Shown one piece after another: positions 19,373 through 28,158 of a stretch of 34,330 nt of DNA. Both the position numbers and the translations under genes were made by a program. The notes under the pieces were generated by a model. That model was given only the letters and a program-made list of their open reading frames with translations, had not been told where the DNA came from and searched no databases. Origin of the DNA: a virus. The DNA is taken from positions 1 through 34,330 of IMG/VR virus record IMGVR_UViG_3300033981_000873. One strand, 5' to 3'. Each line of letters begins with the position of its first letter. Positions within the stretch are counted from its first letter, which is position 1.

Positions 19373-21276
19373 TAGTACGCCGCGCTTCCAAAGAGGAGCA
19401 TGGTCTTAACCGTACCTGTTCCAGTATCGCAGACTTCGACTTCACGCACTGCGATCTGGCGGCCAGTCGCGTTGAGCGAGGCGTGCCCGAGCGAAATCTT
19501 GATGAGTGGCGTCCCCGTGGATACCGACCTATCATAGATCGCAATGCCGTCCTCCGCATCGCTGATGCGCACCGCGTCTCCGTCCGTGCTGATGGCGATA
19601 TCGAGACTGCCGACCTCGGCGGTGGCGGTGCGTTGGCCCTGGCCGAGTGCGATGTCGCGCAGCCACTTGGGCTTGGCGTTCGCCACCGATAGATCGGTGT
19701 CCACGCCCAGGACATATCCGGTCTTGGCGGCGGCGATGGGCGCGACTTCTCCGACGTTGAAAGTGCCGACCCCCGTGGTGTATGCGACCACGACGCTGCC
19801 CTGGGCTCCGTTCGCGCCGGCTCCGACCTGTGCGCCGAACAAGATGTTGTCGCCCGAGTTCGAGAACATTCCGAGCTGGATGCCGAGAGCACCGCCTGTG
19901 ACCAGTGCAGACGCATCGACCTCGTACCCGGCGATCCACTTCGCATTGAACCTTGGCCGCTTCTCATAAAGCGTCAGCACCGGCTCGGAGTCCGTACCAC
20001 TCTCGACCAGCGCGGCCGCAGCGGTGGTGTCGGTGGTGTCGGTGGTGATCGACAGATTGATCGGGAAGTAGGTCGGCTTGCCGCTGACGCTGGTCCACGC
20101 CGGGGTGCAGGTGACGCTGGCCGCCGCCGTCAGCCGGCCCTGCTGGTCAACGGTGAAGGTGGCAATTTGGGTGGAGCTGCCGTAGGCCGCAGGTGTGACG
20201 GCGGTGTCGGCCAGGGTCAGGGTGCGAGTGGCAGCCAGCGTACCGCCGCCCGTGAGGCCAGTGCCCGGACTGATCGACACGGCGCTGTGGTCGATGTGAC
20301 GATTGGCGGAGTAGTTCAGCAGTCCGTTGTGGTCCACCTGGTCGCCGCCGCCGCTGGCGTGGGAGGCAGCGTGGGCGCTGGGCGCGAAGGTTGACGGGAT
20401 GCCGCTGATCTCAGCCCACGGCACGTTGACCGACTCCAGCCGATAGACGGTGTGGGGATCAGCAGCAGCCACATGCGCGGCCAGTTCGGCATCGCTGCAT
20501 GCGTCAGTGATTCCGTAGCCTGCCAGCGTGGTCGGCGTGCTGGTGATCGACGACCAGGCCGGCGTCACGGTGGTGTTGGATGCTGCCGTGATGCGGCCCT
20601 GCGCATCGACCGTGAACGTGCCGACCTGGGTCGCGCTGCCGTAGCTTCCCGCCGCAACAGTCGTACTCGGCAGCATTGCAGCGGTTATGCCGCCCCAGGT
20701 CAGCGCCCCGGCCGCACGCTGGAGCACCTGGCCGTCGGCGGTTGATGTTATGGAATCCGCTATGCTGGTGACGCCGTCGGAGCGGCCGAGGACAGACAGC
20801 GCATCGCAAGTGTCGTCCTGATACCTGGACGGAGATACAATGGCGCTGGTTGCGGATATCGCATACATGACGAATTGATAGTATCCATTCGTCGGAGATG
20901 CCGCCGTATATGCGCCCGGTGTTGTTGGGTCGGAGTAATACCTTGTCCCAGCACTAAGCCCAGAGAGGGTGCTGATGAGTCCATGCGAGACGAATACGAA
21001 GACATCAGGGGACAGCACTACGGACACGACGCCGATGACAACGTATCCTGGCCCGCCGGTGGCACCCAGCACATACGATCCGCCTGTGTATGAGACGGTA
21101 TTGCCAACGGCGAATCCGTGTGCGGTCTGACTGACCATCTGCGAAGCGGTGCACGACTCCGAGGAAACGGCGCGCGCCGGCATTCCGCGAACGCGGGATT
21201 CCAGGATGGCAAGCCGCCGCTCCATCTCCTCGTAGCGGTTCCCGTCCTTCGGCTTGAGGTGCGGTAGTCTGCTCAT
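19372..21276 (-). CDS. Tail fibre protein
   Basis: A 634-residue protein. It starts with a helical tip containing YEEMERRLAILESRV (short coiled coil) and continues in long beta-rich stretches. Two related repeats are visible: GSYGSATQVGTFTVDAQGRI and AAYGSSTQIATFTVDQQGRL, each followed by a TPAWSSI/TPAWTSV segment; DNA of the copies lies near 20540-20700 and 20080-20220. A HASHASGGGDQVDH element, common in fibre shafts, lies between. This fits a trimeric fibre that contacts the host. Confidence 0.85.
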   Translation of the reverse strand: MSRLPHLKPKDGNRYEEMERRLAILESRVRGMPARAVSSESCTASQMVSQTAHGFAVGNTVSYTGGSYVLGATGGPGYVVIGVVSVVLSPDVFVFVSHGLISTLSGLSAGTRYYSDPTTPGAYTAASPTNGYYQFVMYAISATSAIVSPSRYQDDTCDALSVLGRSDGVTSIADSITSTADGQVLQRAAGALTWGGITAAMLPSTTVAAGSYGSATQVGTFTVDAQGRITAASNTTVTPAWSSITSTPTTLAGYGITDACSDAELAAHVAAADPHTVYRLESVNVPWAEISGIPSTFAPSAHAASHASGGGDQVDHNGLLNYSANRHIDHSAVSISPGTGLTGGGTLAATRTLTLADTAVTPAAYGSSTQIATFTVDQQGRLTAAASVTCTPAWTSVSGKPTYFPINLSITTDTTDTTAAAALVESGTDSEPVLTLYEKRPRFNAKWIAGYEVDASALVTGGALGIQLGMFSNSGDNILFGAQVGAGANGAQGSVVVAYTTGVGTFNVGEVAPIAAAKTGYVLGVDTDLSVANAKPKWLRDIALGQGQRTATAEVGSLDIAISTDGDAVRISDAEDGIAIYDRSVSTGTPLIKISLGHASLNATGRQIAVREVEVCDTGTGTVKTMLLFGSAAY

Positions 21277-23291
21277 CGGATGGCCTCAATGTCGGGTACG
21301 ATGCGTTCCGTGGAGTAGGATGTTCCATAGCCGTCTTCGTCCAGCCGCCAGGTGCGGCGTGTGACGACGGCGTTGATCGTGCGCGAACCGATGCCGAGTG
21401 TGGCGGTGGTGACGAACGCGCCTGGGGCTGGCGCTCCAGACCCGTAGGCGTACTCGATCAAGCCGCGATCCGTCCAGGACAGCGACCGCGCCGGCTCGGC
21501 AAAGTAGGCGCGCATGAAGGCCAGCCAGGACTGCATCAGCGGCACATCGTCGCGGATGGTTGCTATGGCCGACTGCTTGGACAGAGCGCCTGCGGAAACG
21601 CCCTTCACGGCCCCGGCGAGGATGCACCACTGCTCGGCGGTCGGCATCTGCACGGACAGGACGCGCGGGCTGGTGCGCGGCCATGATCCGGACGCGCGGG
21701 TCCACGACACCACAAGCGGGTCCGGCTCGCGGATTCCGACCGTTACCAGGAGCTTCCCGGCCGTGCTGATCTGGCGCATGTTCTTGACCTGATCGCTGCC
21801 AGAGATGATGCGGCTGCGGTCCGCGTTTCCGATGTTGATGGTTGCCGGCTTGTCCTCAATCGCCAGGGTCTTGGCGTATGCGCTCTTATCGGTCTGGCAG
21901 TCGTACCATGTGGACGCTCCACTCGGGTAGAGGAACGCCATGCAATCCTGACGCGGCCCCGCCTTGTCGGTGGTCCAGCCCTCGCCGGCAGGAAGCCGCG
22001 CCTCAAGCTCGATCAGCGATGTGACGGCAGATTGTACCGTGCTGAATGTGCGCCCCCCGGTGTAGTCGCCGCTGGTCACGGCCAGCGACTGCCGCAGTCC
22101 GGACGCCCCCGCATTCTCCGCGACATCCCCGGCCCACTTGAGTCCCAGGCGGAAGGTGCGCCATACTGCGTCGGTGTCCGCGTTCGCCCCGGTGCCGTTG
22201 CTCCAGGTCGTTTCCTGTGTCGTGGTCCAGGCCGGCTGAAGACTGCCCACTTCGGCGGGCGGACCGGACGGATTGTAGGAGATGGAGCACGCAACCAGAG
22301 GCTTGGCCCCGACGATGCGAATGTGATCGTAGGTGGCCGACTGGTCTTCGGTCAGTTCGACATTCGCCGCCCAGACGCCGGACAGGTCCGGCGTGCTGGT
22401 GTCAGTCGCTGCTGGCAGGGTCGTGCTGCCGACCGTAATGGCGGATGCGGAGATAGAACGGACGTTGATGGTCGCTGTCGTGCCGCTGACGGTCAACCGC
22501 CAGGTCAGGCCGCGCCTTGGGCTGACGATGGCATTGATCGCGTCCAGGACGGTCATGCCGTTTACGTCCATTGTCGGCAGCGTCCAATCCAAGAGCGTGC
22601 CGGCTGATATGGCCCAGGTCACGCCTCCGTTATAGGTGGTCGTGCCGGGCGTGCGATACCTGCCATTGGCTGCCAGAATGGTTGCCAACGCCTGCCCGGC
22701 AGTCCATGCCGTAGCCGAGCGCCAGGCAGTGTTGCCGAAGAGGTCGAACACGCCGACCATCGAGCCGTCCACGCTCACGGTGGTCGAACTGGCGCATCCC
22801 TGCCCGTCGCGGTCATTGAACACGGGCGGGCGAAGCGCCGGCGAGGTGGCGACGGTTCCGGTGTAGTCCACGGAAACGCAGTGCAACTCAAGGATGTGTG
22901 CGCGTCCGAGGTGCGCGGCCAGCCCCGTGCATGCCCAGGACTGCTGCCCCACGCCGCCGCCCGTGTCAACGATGCGCTCGGCGTCGATGATGCCATACCA
23001 CAGCGCGGCATAGTTCGTTCCGCTGACGTTGATCGCCCCGCCAGCGTCCGCAATCAGCACGCGGACCCATTGCCCGACCAGGCCGGTCAGCGGCGTCTGG
23101 CTCGCTGGGCTTCCGGTCGCGCCAGGTTCGCGCACCGTGCCAATGTAGCGCACAAGCGACGCCCCGCCGACGATCTGCCCGGCCCCCTCGCTGCACTCAT
23201 TGCACCGGATGCTGGTCTGGGTTGTCCAGGCCGAGAAGTCCGGCGAGGTCTGGACGAGGTGCGCCTTGACGGTGCGGATCGCGGTTGCCAC
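21273..23291 (-). CDS. Tail tip / baseplate-hub-like protein
   Basis: A 672-residue protein beginning at GTG 23291 (VATAIRTVKAHLVQ), directly after the stop of the previous gene. It comes after the tape measure, where siphoviruses encode tail tip proteins. Beta-rich sequence throughout, with VRVLIADAGGAINVSG, ADRSRIISGSDQVKNMRQIS and a C-terminal NAVVTRRTWRLDEDGYGTSY, the last being a pattern I have seen in tail tip proteins. No enzymatic motif is visible. It could be a hub or a tip-lysin carrier; only the tail placement is firm. Confidence 0.7.
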   Translation of the reverse strand: MATAIRTVKAHLVQTSPDFSAWTTQTSIRCNECSEGAGQIVGGASLVRYIGTVREPGATGSPASQTPLTGLVGQWVRVLIADAGGAINVSGTNYAALWYGIIDAERIVDTGGGVGQQSWACTGLAAHLGRAHILELHCVSVDYTGTVATSPALRPPVFNDRDGQGCASSTTVSVDGSMVGVFDLFGNTAWRSATAWTAGQALATILAANGRYRTPGTTTYNGGVTWAISAGTLLDWTLPTMDVNGMTVLDAINAIVSPRRGLTWRLTVSGTTATINVRSISASAITVGSTTLPAATDTSTPDLSGVWAANVELTEDQSATYDHIRIVGAKPLVACSISYNPSGPPAEVGSLQPAWTTTQETTWSNGTGANADTDAVWRTFRLGLKWAGDVAENAGASGLRQSLAVTSGDYTGGRTFSTVQSAVTSLIELEARLPAGEGWTTDKAGPRQDCMAFLYPSGASTWYDCQTDKSAYAKTLAIEDKPATINIGNADRSRIISGSDQVKNMRQISTAGKLLVTVGIREPDPLVVSWTRASGSWPRTSPRVLSVQMPTAEQWCILAGAVKGVSAGALSKQSAIATIRDDVPLMQSWLAFMRAYFAEPARSLSWTDRGLIEYAYGSGAPAPGAFVTTATLGIGSRTINAVVTRRTWRLDEDGYGTSYSTERIVPDIEAIR

Positions 23292-23657
23292 TCAGACCTC
23301 CGACAGCATCTGCCAGGTGGCGGTGATCAGGTGCGTGTGGCTGCCTCCGGTCGGCAGCTTGCATCGGCGGATGATGAAGCTGATGCCCAGGATCGCGGTG
23401 TCAGCCCAAGCCGTACCGTGCGCGTCTGTCACGCTCTGCGATGTGCCGACATAGCCCAGCGCCGTGTCGCGCCAGGTCGTCACTTGGGCATAGGTGCCGT
23501 AGTATTCCGTTTCGACGGTGTACGCCGTCGCCTGTGCCGCGCCGACTACCAAGCCGGTGCCGGCCACGCCCGATCGGGTGACGACATCCACGGGCTTTTG
23601 CTCGCTCTGGACCGTGCCGCGCCAGCAGTCGAGAGATAGTGCGCCGATGACTGCCAT
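23292..23657 (-). CDS. Minor tail protein candidate (121 aa)
   Basis: A 121-residue protein from ATG 23657, between tape measure and tail tip. It has a beta-rich sequence (TVETEYYGTYAQVTTW, then ILGISFIIRRCKLP), with a C-terminal TATWQMLSEV. Many siphoviruses encode a small distal tail or tail-completion protein here. No family match is obvious; its position and tight spacing support a tail role. Confidence 0.65.
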   Translation of the reverse strand: MAVIGALSLDCWRGTVQSEQKPVDVVTRSGVAGTGLVVGAAQATAYTVETEYYGTYAQVTTWRDTALGYVGTSQSVTDAHGTAWADTAILGISFIIRRCKLPTGGSHTHLITATWQMLSEV

Positions 23658-23660
23658 GGT

Positions 23661-24623
23661 TTACTCCGTGGTCGCCGCGATGGCTTTGGAGGCTTGACTG
23701 CCAGCGGACCCGTTGCCCATGCCGATGGCCTCGCCAACCGTCTGGAGCGCGGCGGCAAGTTTCCCCTGGGCCTGTGCGGCAGCGAGTAGGACCGTTACAT
23801 TCCGGTCGATCTCTTCGCGTGCTGCGGCGAGGGATGTTTGCTCGGGGTTCAGCGTGGCGTTCGTCTGCGCGGTGACGGCCTCGGCGGTCGCCCCGGTCGT
23901 CAGTGCGCCGAACTGCTGATTGAATATGGCCGAGTCCGCAGACCTGGCCTTGCCGATGGCGCTGCCGGCGAATGACATGGTGGCGTCAAGCTGCCGATCC
24001 GCGTCGGCGCTTGAAATGTTGCGCTTCATGGCGAGCGCCCCGGTGACGCCGCCGCCCGACTGGATGGCCTCGGCCGCTTCGGTCGTGCTGGAGAACTCGC
24101 CGGTTGCCATCAGCCATGCGATCTGGTCGGCGCTGACCCCGGTGTCCTGGCCGGTCAACAGAGCGTCTGCGGCCACGAATGCGCTGATGCCGCGCCGCTT
24201 GGCGAGTTCGTCGGGCTGGTATTCCATGCCGGCCGTGCCGCGCGTGACGAGCCGCGACACGACCTGTTGACTGGACAGCGCCCCGGCGTTGAGCGACTGC
24301 CTGCCCTTGACGCCTTCACCGCGCGCCGTGTCGATCCGCATGCGGTTCTCTTCGCGCGCTCGCGCAGCCATGACGCGGCGTTCGTCAGCGGCGAGGAAGG
24401 CGTTGAGCGCCAGGCCAGCGCCGGCCACGCCTGCGCCGATGGCACCGCCGCCGATAAACCGGGATGCCATGCCGCCGCCGACTCCGCCCATGCGGCCGGC
24501 GATAGCCCCGGCCTGAGCAGCGCCAAACGCCTTGCCGGTATCCTGCGCCTGCCGCTTGAGTCGCTTGAGTTTCCCCTCGGCCTGCGTCGTATCCGCCCCG
24601 AAGGAGATGGTCGTATCAGACAT
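23661..24623 (-). CDS. Tape measure protein, short
   Basis: A 320-residue protein from ATG 24623 (MSDTTISFGADTTQAEGKLK), a typical tape-measure N-terminus with a KRLKRQAQDTGKAFGAAQAG helix. A Gly/Ala-rich hydrophobic stretch (GGAIGAGVAGAGLALNAFLA) follows. The remainder is helical and Ala/Gln-rich. It follows the frameshifted chaperone, as tape measures do. At the usual 0.15 nm per residue, the tail would be only about 50 nm long. The start chosen overlaps the end of the frameshift product (24616). Confidence 0.8.
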   Translation of the reverse strand: MSDTTISFGADTTQAEGKLKRLKRQAQDTGKAFGAAQAGAIAGRMGGVGGGMASRFIGGGAIGAGVAGAGLALNAFLAADERRVMAARAREENRMRIDTARGEGVKGRQSLNAGALSSQQVVSRLVTRGTAGMEYQPDELAKRRGISAFVAADALLTGQDTGVSADQIAWLMATGEFSSTTEAAEAIQSGGGVTGALAMKRNISSADADRQLDATMSFAGSAIGKARSADSAIFNQQFGALTTGATAEAVTAQTNATLNPEQTSLAAAREEIDRNVTVLLAAAQAQGKLAAALQTVGEAIGMGNGSAGSQASKAIAATTE

Positions 24624-24773
24624 TGCTGGCCTCCGGAATAATCGGCGCACGCCCAGACGCGCCGGCCCACGCCGCCACGGTGGCGATCTCGCCCGGCGTC
24701 ATGCTGCTGGTGTCGATGCCGGCCGCGCGTGCCATTAGCCACCATCTCCGGAGGCGTCCGCTTTTTTTGGGTC
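24616..24773 (-). CDS. Frameshift extension of tail assembly chaperone (T region)
   Basis: After a -1 shift at the A7 run (24768-24762) ribosomes would read into a frame ending at TGA 24618-24616. This adds about 50 residues including SGRLRRWWLMARAAGIDTSS and MTPGEIATVAAWAGASG to the chaperone. A separate ATG at 24735 in the same frame (TAATG overlap with the unshifted stop) could also give a 39-residue product. This mirrors lambda G and G-T. The extended protein would bind the tape measure during assembly. Confidence 0.7.
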
Positions 24774-25316
24774 GTAGCCTGACGCGGCGTCGAAGATTGC
24801 GCCGATGGTATCGGTGGTGATCAGTCCGTAGGCGTGGCACAGTTCGGCGGTCAGGTCGGTCTGCGACATCAGCGCCTGGCGCACGAACGACAGCAGCTCA
24901 GGGTCCAGCATCGGCAGGTCGCCGCCCTTGAGTCGGTCCCACAGACGCGCGCCGAGCATGCCGTACTCGTCAGCCGGACCTTCTGGAACGCCGTCAAGTC
25001 CGACAGCCACCGGGGCATAGGCCGCAAGCTTGACCGGCAGACGGATGCCGGGCAGATCGACCCACGCAATCGGCCCACGGTCGTTGATCTTGATCACGCT
25101 GGCCAATGGCGGCAGCGGGTCCGCGAGTTGATACTTGACCCCGCCCAGCCCGACCTTGATCGGCCCCCAGGCGTCGGCGGTGCCGCGCTGGATGCAGACG
25201 CCAGCGCCATCAACAGCAGTCCACGGCCCACGCCCCTTGAGCCTGGCGAGGGCGGGATGGTCGCAGCGTGCCGCCGTCATCTGCGGCAGGCTGATGTCGA
25301 GCAGGTATCGGATCAT
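24735..25316 (-). CDS. Tail assembly chaperone (gpG-like)
   Basis: A 193-residue protein from ATG 25316 located between the tail tube and tape measure, the standard place of the tail chaperone. It has a globular N-terminal part and a helical C-terminal part (MSQTDLTAELCHAYGLITTD), ending in a charged tail that contains the slippery run GYDPKKADASG. It would coat the tape measure together with the frameshifted form. The family is diverse in sequence, so position and frameshift are the main evidence. Confidence 0.78.
   Translation of the reverse strand: MIRYLLDISLPQMTAARCDHPALARLKGRGPWTAVDGAGVCIQRGTADAWGPIKVGLGGVKYQLADPLPPLASVIKINDRGPIAWVDLPGIRLPVKLAAYAPVAVGLDGVPEGPADEYGMLGARLWDRLKGGDLPMLDPELLSFVRQALMSQTDLTAELCHAYGLITTDTIGAIFDAASGYDPKKADASGDGG
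24761..24773 (-). promoter_or_regulatory. Programmed -1 frameshift site
   Basis: The codons GAC CCA AAA AAA GCG contain the heptamers CCCAAAA and AAAAAAA, both in the X-XXY-YYZ phase needed for a -1 slip. The shifted frame stays open to 24616. This is the usual site of the G/GT shift before the tape measure. Confidence 0.72.
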
Positions 25317-25325
25317 GCCAGCACC

Positions 25326-25739
25326 TTACGCGCTGGTGATCGTCAGGCCGGAGGCCGCGCCGTCCGCGCTGTTGATGCGCGCCGAGACTCGGAGAACCGC
25401 CGCGCCGTTGATGTCGGTGCCGCGTGACACAGACAGAACGGTGCAGCTCGTGGCGCTGAATGTCACGGTGCCCGACAGCGTCTTGCCGCCCGTCATCTTG
25501 TCGGCCACAAGCGAGAGTGCGCCAGAGGTGCCAGCGTCGATGGCAGCGGCGATGTCTTTCGTCTCGACATCCAGTTCGATGTTCGTGGGTATGATCGGGG
25601 TCACGCGGGCGTACAACTCGCCGTCCGATCGCAAATCGACGGGAACGCCGCCCTGCGATAGGCCGAAGGTGGTTGTCCCGCTGAGCGTGACGCCTGCCAC
25701 TTGGGCAGACTTGGCGAGGAATCCGGTTGCGATGGTCAT
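25326..25739 (-). CDS. Major tail tube protein candidate
   Basis: A 137-residue protein from ATG 25739 (MTIATGFLAKSAQVAGVTLS). It is beta-rich (TPIIPTNIELDVETKDIAAA, then TLSGTVTFSATSCTVLSVSR), with a small-residue C-terminus. It lies just before the chaperone gene, where the tail tube subunit is encoded. It is on the small side for such proteins. A head-tail or decoration protein is the alternative. Confidence 0.7.
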   Translation of the reverse strand: MTIATGFLAKSAQVAGVTLSGTTTFGLSQGGVPVDLRSDGELYARVTPIIPTNIELDVETKDIAAAIDAGTSGALSLVADKMTGGKTLSGTVTFSATSCTVLSVSRGTDINGAAVLRVSARINSADGAASGLTITSA

Positions 25740-25748
25740 GTGATATCC

Positions 25749-26384
25749 TTAGGCTGCGGGTTTGAATGTTTTGAGCCGGCGAGCTTCGCGCTTGCTGGCG
25801 GATAGTGCGCGGCGGTCTGCTGCGCGTTGCTTCCCGGCCGCGCGCTTCGCCTTGTTCTCGGCTGCCCGCGCCTGCTTCGCGGCCTTCGCCTGCGCCTTCT
25901 TGGCGGCAACGGTGCGCTGAGTCTGCAACGCCATGATCAGCGCCTTGCGGAACTCGCGCGCCACGGCGGCGTGCTCACGGGCCGGCACGGTCCGGAACGA
26001 TGCCAGACGCTGCGGGTTGGCCGTCAGCCACCCAGCCGGGAACACGACAGCGAACCGGACCTTGCCGCCCTTGGCCGTCGCCTTGGTGCGGGCGCGGGTC
26101 ATAAACCCGTTCTTGAGATCGCCGGTCTTGTAGAACGGTTCCTCGCCACGATCCATGCGCGCCTTTTTGGCCGGTCCAGAACGGTAGCCGAGTTGGCCGA
26201 CCGCATAGCCACGGTTCCAGCGCAGCGGACCATAGTTGCCGATCCACCAGTTGCCGGCAGCGACGGCGGCATTGCGTAGCGCCGTGTTCCATCCGGCGAC
26301 TGTGAAGACGGCGCGGCCCTTCCCGGACAACCGCATCCCGGTGTCATTGGCGGAGGCCAGAGCGGTCATGCCCACACCGGCCAT
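25749..26384 (-). CDS. HK97 gp10-like head-tail/tail completion protein
   Basis: A 211-residue protein from ATG 26384 (MAGVGMTALASANDTGMRLS), with a TAATG overlap on the upstream gene. The first 150 residues have AGWNTALRNAAVAAGNWWIG and later the RWNRGYAVGQLGYRS stretch, as expected for tail completion proteins of the gp10 type. The last 60 residues are a long Lys/Arg/Ala helix (KKAQAKAAKQARAAENKAKR), unusual in the family. It would sit between the connector and the tail tube. Confidence 0.6.
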   Translation of the reverse strand: MAGVGMTALASANDTGMRLSGKGRAVFTVAGWNTALRNAAVAAGNWWIGNYGPLRWNRGYAVGQLGYRSGPAKKARMDRGEEPFYKTGDLKNGFMTRARTKATAKGGKVRFAVVFPAGWLTANPQRLASFRTVPAREHAAVAREFRKALIMALQTQRTVAAKKAQAKAAKQARAAENKAKRAAGKQRAADRRALSASKREARRLKTFKPAA

Positions 26385-26797
26385 TAGATGCTCGCTTCCT
26401 TGCGCATGAACGTCGCCGTCGCCGTCGCCGCGTACCAGTGCGCCAGGTCCGCCGACTCTTCCAGGCGGACGATGTTCCCGCCCGGATCGACCGACATGCA
26501 CCCACGGTCAAGCGTGCCGGTCAGCGCGACGATGATGGCGTCCCAGGCATCCATCGCCGCCAGGAACTCAGCCTCGCCGTCCGCTTCCACGCCGGGCGAG
26601 AACCAGTCCACGGTCACGGTCAACGTGCCGTCGAATGTGTCGGCGTCTGCGCGCTCGAGGCTGGAAGCCTCCACGGACAACACGCAGTGGGCGGTCGTCG
26701 GCGGGGTGACGTTGGAGAACTCTTTGATGACGGTCGCCACGCCGGCCCCGGTGAGGGTGGTATTGACGGCGGTCAGGGCATCGGTCATGGCTCCCAT
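26384..26797 (-). CDS. Tail completion/terminator candidate (137 aa)
   Basis: A 137-residue protein from ATG 26797 (MGAMTDALTAVNTTLTGAGV) with TAATG overlaps at both ends. The start is helical, then strands (TFDGTLTVTVDWFSPGVEAD) and a helix (EAEFLAAMDAWDAIIVALTG), then a final HWYAATATATFMRKE strand. Alpha/beta proteins of this size and place cap the tail tube. The call is by position and fold impression. Confidence 0.6.
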   Translation of the reverse strand: MGAMTDALTAVNTTLTGAGVATVIKEFSNVTPPTTAHCVLSVEASSLERADADTFDGTLTVTVDWFSPGVEADGEAEFLAAMDAWDAIIVALTGTLDRGCMSVDPGGNIVRLEESADLAHWYAATATATFMRKEASI

Positions 26798-27147
26798 TAC
26801 GGCAACCTCCTTCCGCCGCCCATCTTGGTCCGGTCGTCCAGGCGAACGGTCATGTTCCATCCGCCCGCGTCCGGCTGCCCGGCGTCGATGACGGTCCAGG
26901 TGCCGGCATAGACACCAGACGCCACGACGATGGTGTCGCCCTTGGCCGGAGCTGCGACATTGGCCGCGCGGCAAGTGAACGCGGCGGTGCGCCTCCGCTT
27001 CTCGCCGCCCTCGTCGCCAAGGTACGGCTCAAGCGATTCCGCGAAGGTGCCGACGATGGACACGCCTTCATAGGTCACGGTGTCGGCCATGCCGAGCGCG
27101 AGGGCGTCGGCGTGGATGGCGGCCATGTCGTCGTCGAGCATGCCCAT
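26797..27147 (-). CDS. Head-tail connector/stopper candidate (116 aa)
   Basis: A 116-residue protein from ATG 27147 (MGMLDDDMAAIHADALALGM). A short helix is followed by a beta-barrel-like sequence (TVTYEGVSIVGTFAESLEPY, then AAFTCRAANVAAPAKGDTIV and GVYAGTWTVIDAGQPDAGGW). The order helix, then strands with KGDTIV and then WTV is like FII/gp16-type stoppers of siphoviruses. It precedes the completion proteins, as expected. Confidence 0.65.
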   Translation of the reverse strand: MGMLDDDMAAIHADALALGMADTVTYEGVSIVGTFAESLEPYLGDEGGEKRRRTAAFTCRAANVAAPAKGDTIVVASGVYAGTWTVIDAGQPDAGGWNMTVRLDDRTKMGGGRRLP

Positions 27148-27659
27148 TAGCCCACCCGAGCCTTCACCGCACGCTTGGTATCGGCCGACTGCTCCGCCTC
27201 CAGCCCCGCCCGCATCTTTTGCCATTCCTCGTCACTCATGTCCTTCGACCCGCGCTCAATGCCGTCCACGATTTCGTCGCGCTGCCGCTTGATTTGCAGC
27301 GCCTTGAACCCGGCGCCGGCCGCACCCAGCATGCCGACCACGCCGGCAATCGCGCCAAACGGAGTCCCGCCAGCCGCAGCCTGCATGATCGCCCCGGCCT
27401 CGGGAGCGTCGATACGCGTCTGCTCGGTGCTGACTTCCGTCTCTGACCTGACCATCTCGTGCCGGATCGGCGCGGCGACGAACTGCCCGATGGGCGTGTC
27501 GATGATAATCGGCCCGGTGCTGGTCTGAAGTCGTTCCACGGTCTTGGTCTGCGAGTCGCGGCTTGTGCCGCACCCCGTCAGGAACAACGCCCAGACGATC
27601 AAGCACAGGATCGCCAGAACCGTTCCGAGCCAGCCTGCGTGGTCGTCGAGCCACTTCAT
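27147..27659 (-). CDS. Lipobox membrane protein, u-spanin-like candidate
   Basis: A 170-residue protein; the ATG at 27659 overlaps the previous stop as TGATG. The N-terminus has a signal segment (WLGTVLAILCLIVWALFLTG) ending in a lipobox LTGC. A second hydrophobic stretch, GAIAGVVGMLGAAGAGF, lies at about residues 100-120, followed by a charged C-terminal part. A lipoprotein with a later membrane segment is the layout of unimolecular spanins, which fuse inner and outer membranes in Gram-negative lysis. A chaperone or tail-lipoprotein role cannot be excluded. It follows a membrane protein, supporting a lysis cassette. Confidence 0.5.
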   Translation of the reverse strand: MKWLDDHAGWLGTVLAILCLIVWALFLTGCGTSRDSQTKTVERLQTSTGPIIIDTPIGQFVAAPIRHEMVRSETEVSTEQTRIDAPEAGAIMQAAAGGTPFGAIAGVVGMLGAAGAGFKALQIKRQRDEIVDGIERGSKDMSDEEWQKMRAGLEAEQSADTKRAVKARVG

Positions 27660-27976
27660 CACTGGACGCCGCCGATCTGCCCGGACTTGGCAATGGCGTA
27701 GATCAGCGCCACGATCACGGCAGGCACACCCCAGTGGATGGCGGCGTCGATCGCTTTGTCGGCGAAGCCTTGCTTGCCGGCGCGCATCTCCATCAGCAGG
27801 GCTTGGATCTGTGCGAGGTCTTTGCGAATCTCCGCGAACTGCACGCGCCCGTCGCCCAGTGCCGTCTCGGCCTTGGTGATACGGTCGCTGTGGTCATCAG
27901 CGCGGTGTTCCAGCGCCGATAGCCGGTGCGCCTGGTCGCAGACGTGGATGGGTGGGATGTTGTCGCGGGAAGCCAC
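27659..27976 (-). CDS. Coiled-coil protein with C-terminal membrane segment (XhlA/holin-like)
   Basis: A 105-residue protein from GTG 27976 (VASRDNIPPIHVCDQAHRLS). Residues about 18-70 form a coiled coil (ADDHSDRITKAETALGDGRV, then FAEIRKDLAQIQALLMEM), and a single membrane segment follows (WGVPAVIVALIYAIAKSG). This is the shape of XhlA-type haemolysins and some holins, which help release the endolysin. It directly precedes the lipobox protein. Confidence 0.55.
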   Translation of the reverse strand: MASRDNIPPIHVCDQAHRLSALEHRADDHSDRITKAETALGDGRVQFAEIRKDLAQIQALLMEMRAGKQGFADKAIDAAIHWGVPAVIVALIYAIAKSGQIGGVQ

Positions 27977-27978
27977 AG

Positions 27979-28158
27979 TCAGTGTTTCCGGTCAAGGGGT
28001 GGTAGGCGTTCCGGCTCGGCGTGCGCCTGGTAGTGGACTTCGCGGAATAGCTCGCGGATCTGCACGCGCAGGAAGTGCGCAGCGATCTTAGCGCCGTTGC
28101 GGTCAGCATCGGCCAGCGCCTCAGTGCAGGCGTGCGAGAGTGCGCGCAGATCAGCCAT
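27979..28158 (-). CDS. Hypothetical protein (59 aa)
   Basis: A 59-residue helical protein from ATG 28158 (MADLRALSHACTEALADADR), overlapping the previous gene by eight bases and ending three bases before the next GTG. The C-terminal half (VQIRELFREVHYQAHAEPER) is charged. No family recognised; the frame and close spacing support it. Confidence 0.6.
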   Translation of the reverse strand: MADLRALSHACTEALADADRNGAKIAAHFLRVQIRELFREVHYQAHAEPERLPPLDRKH

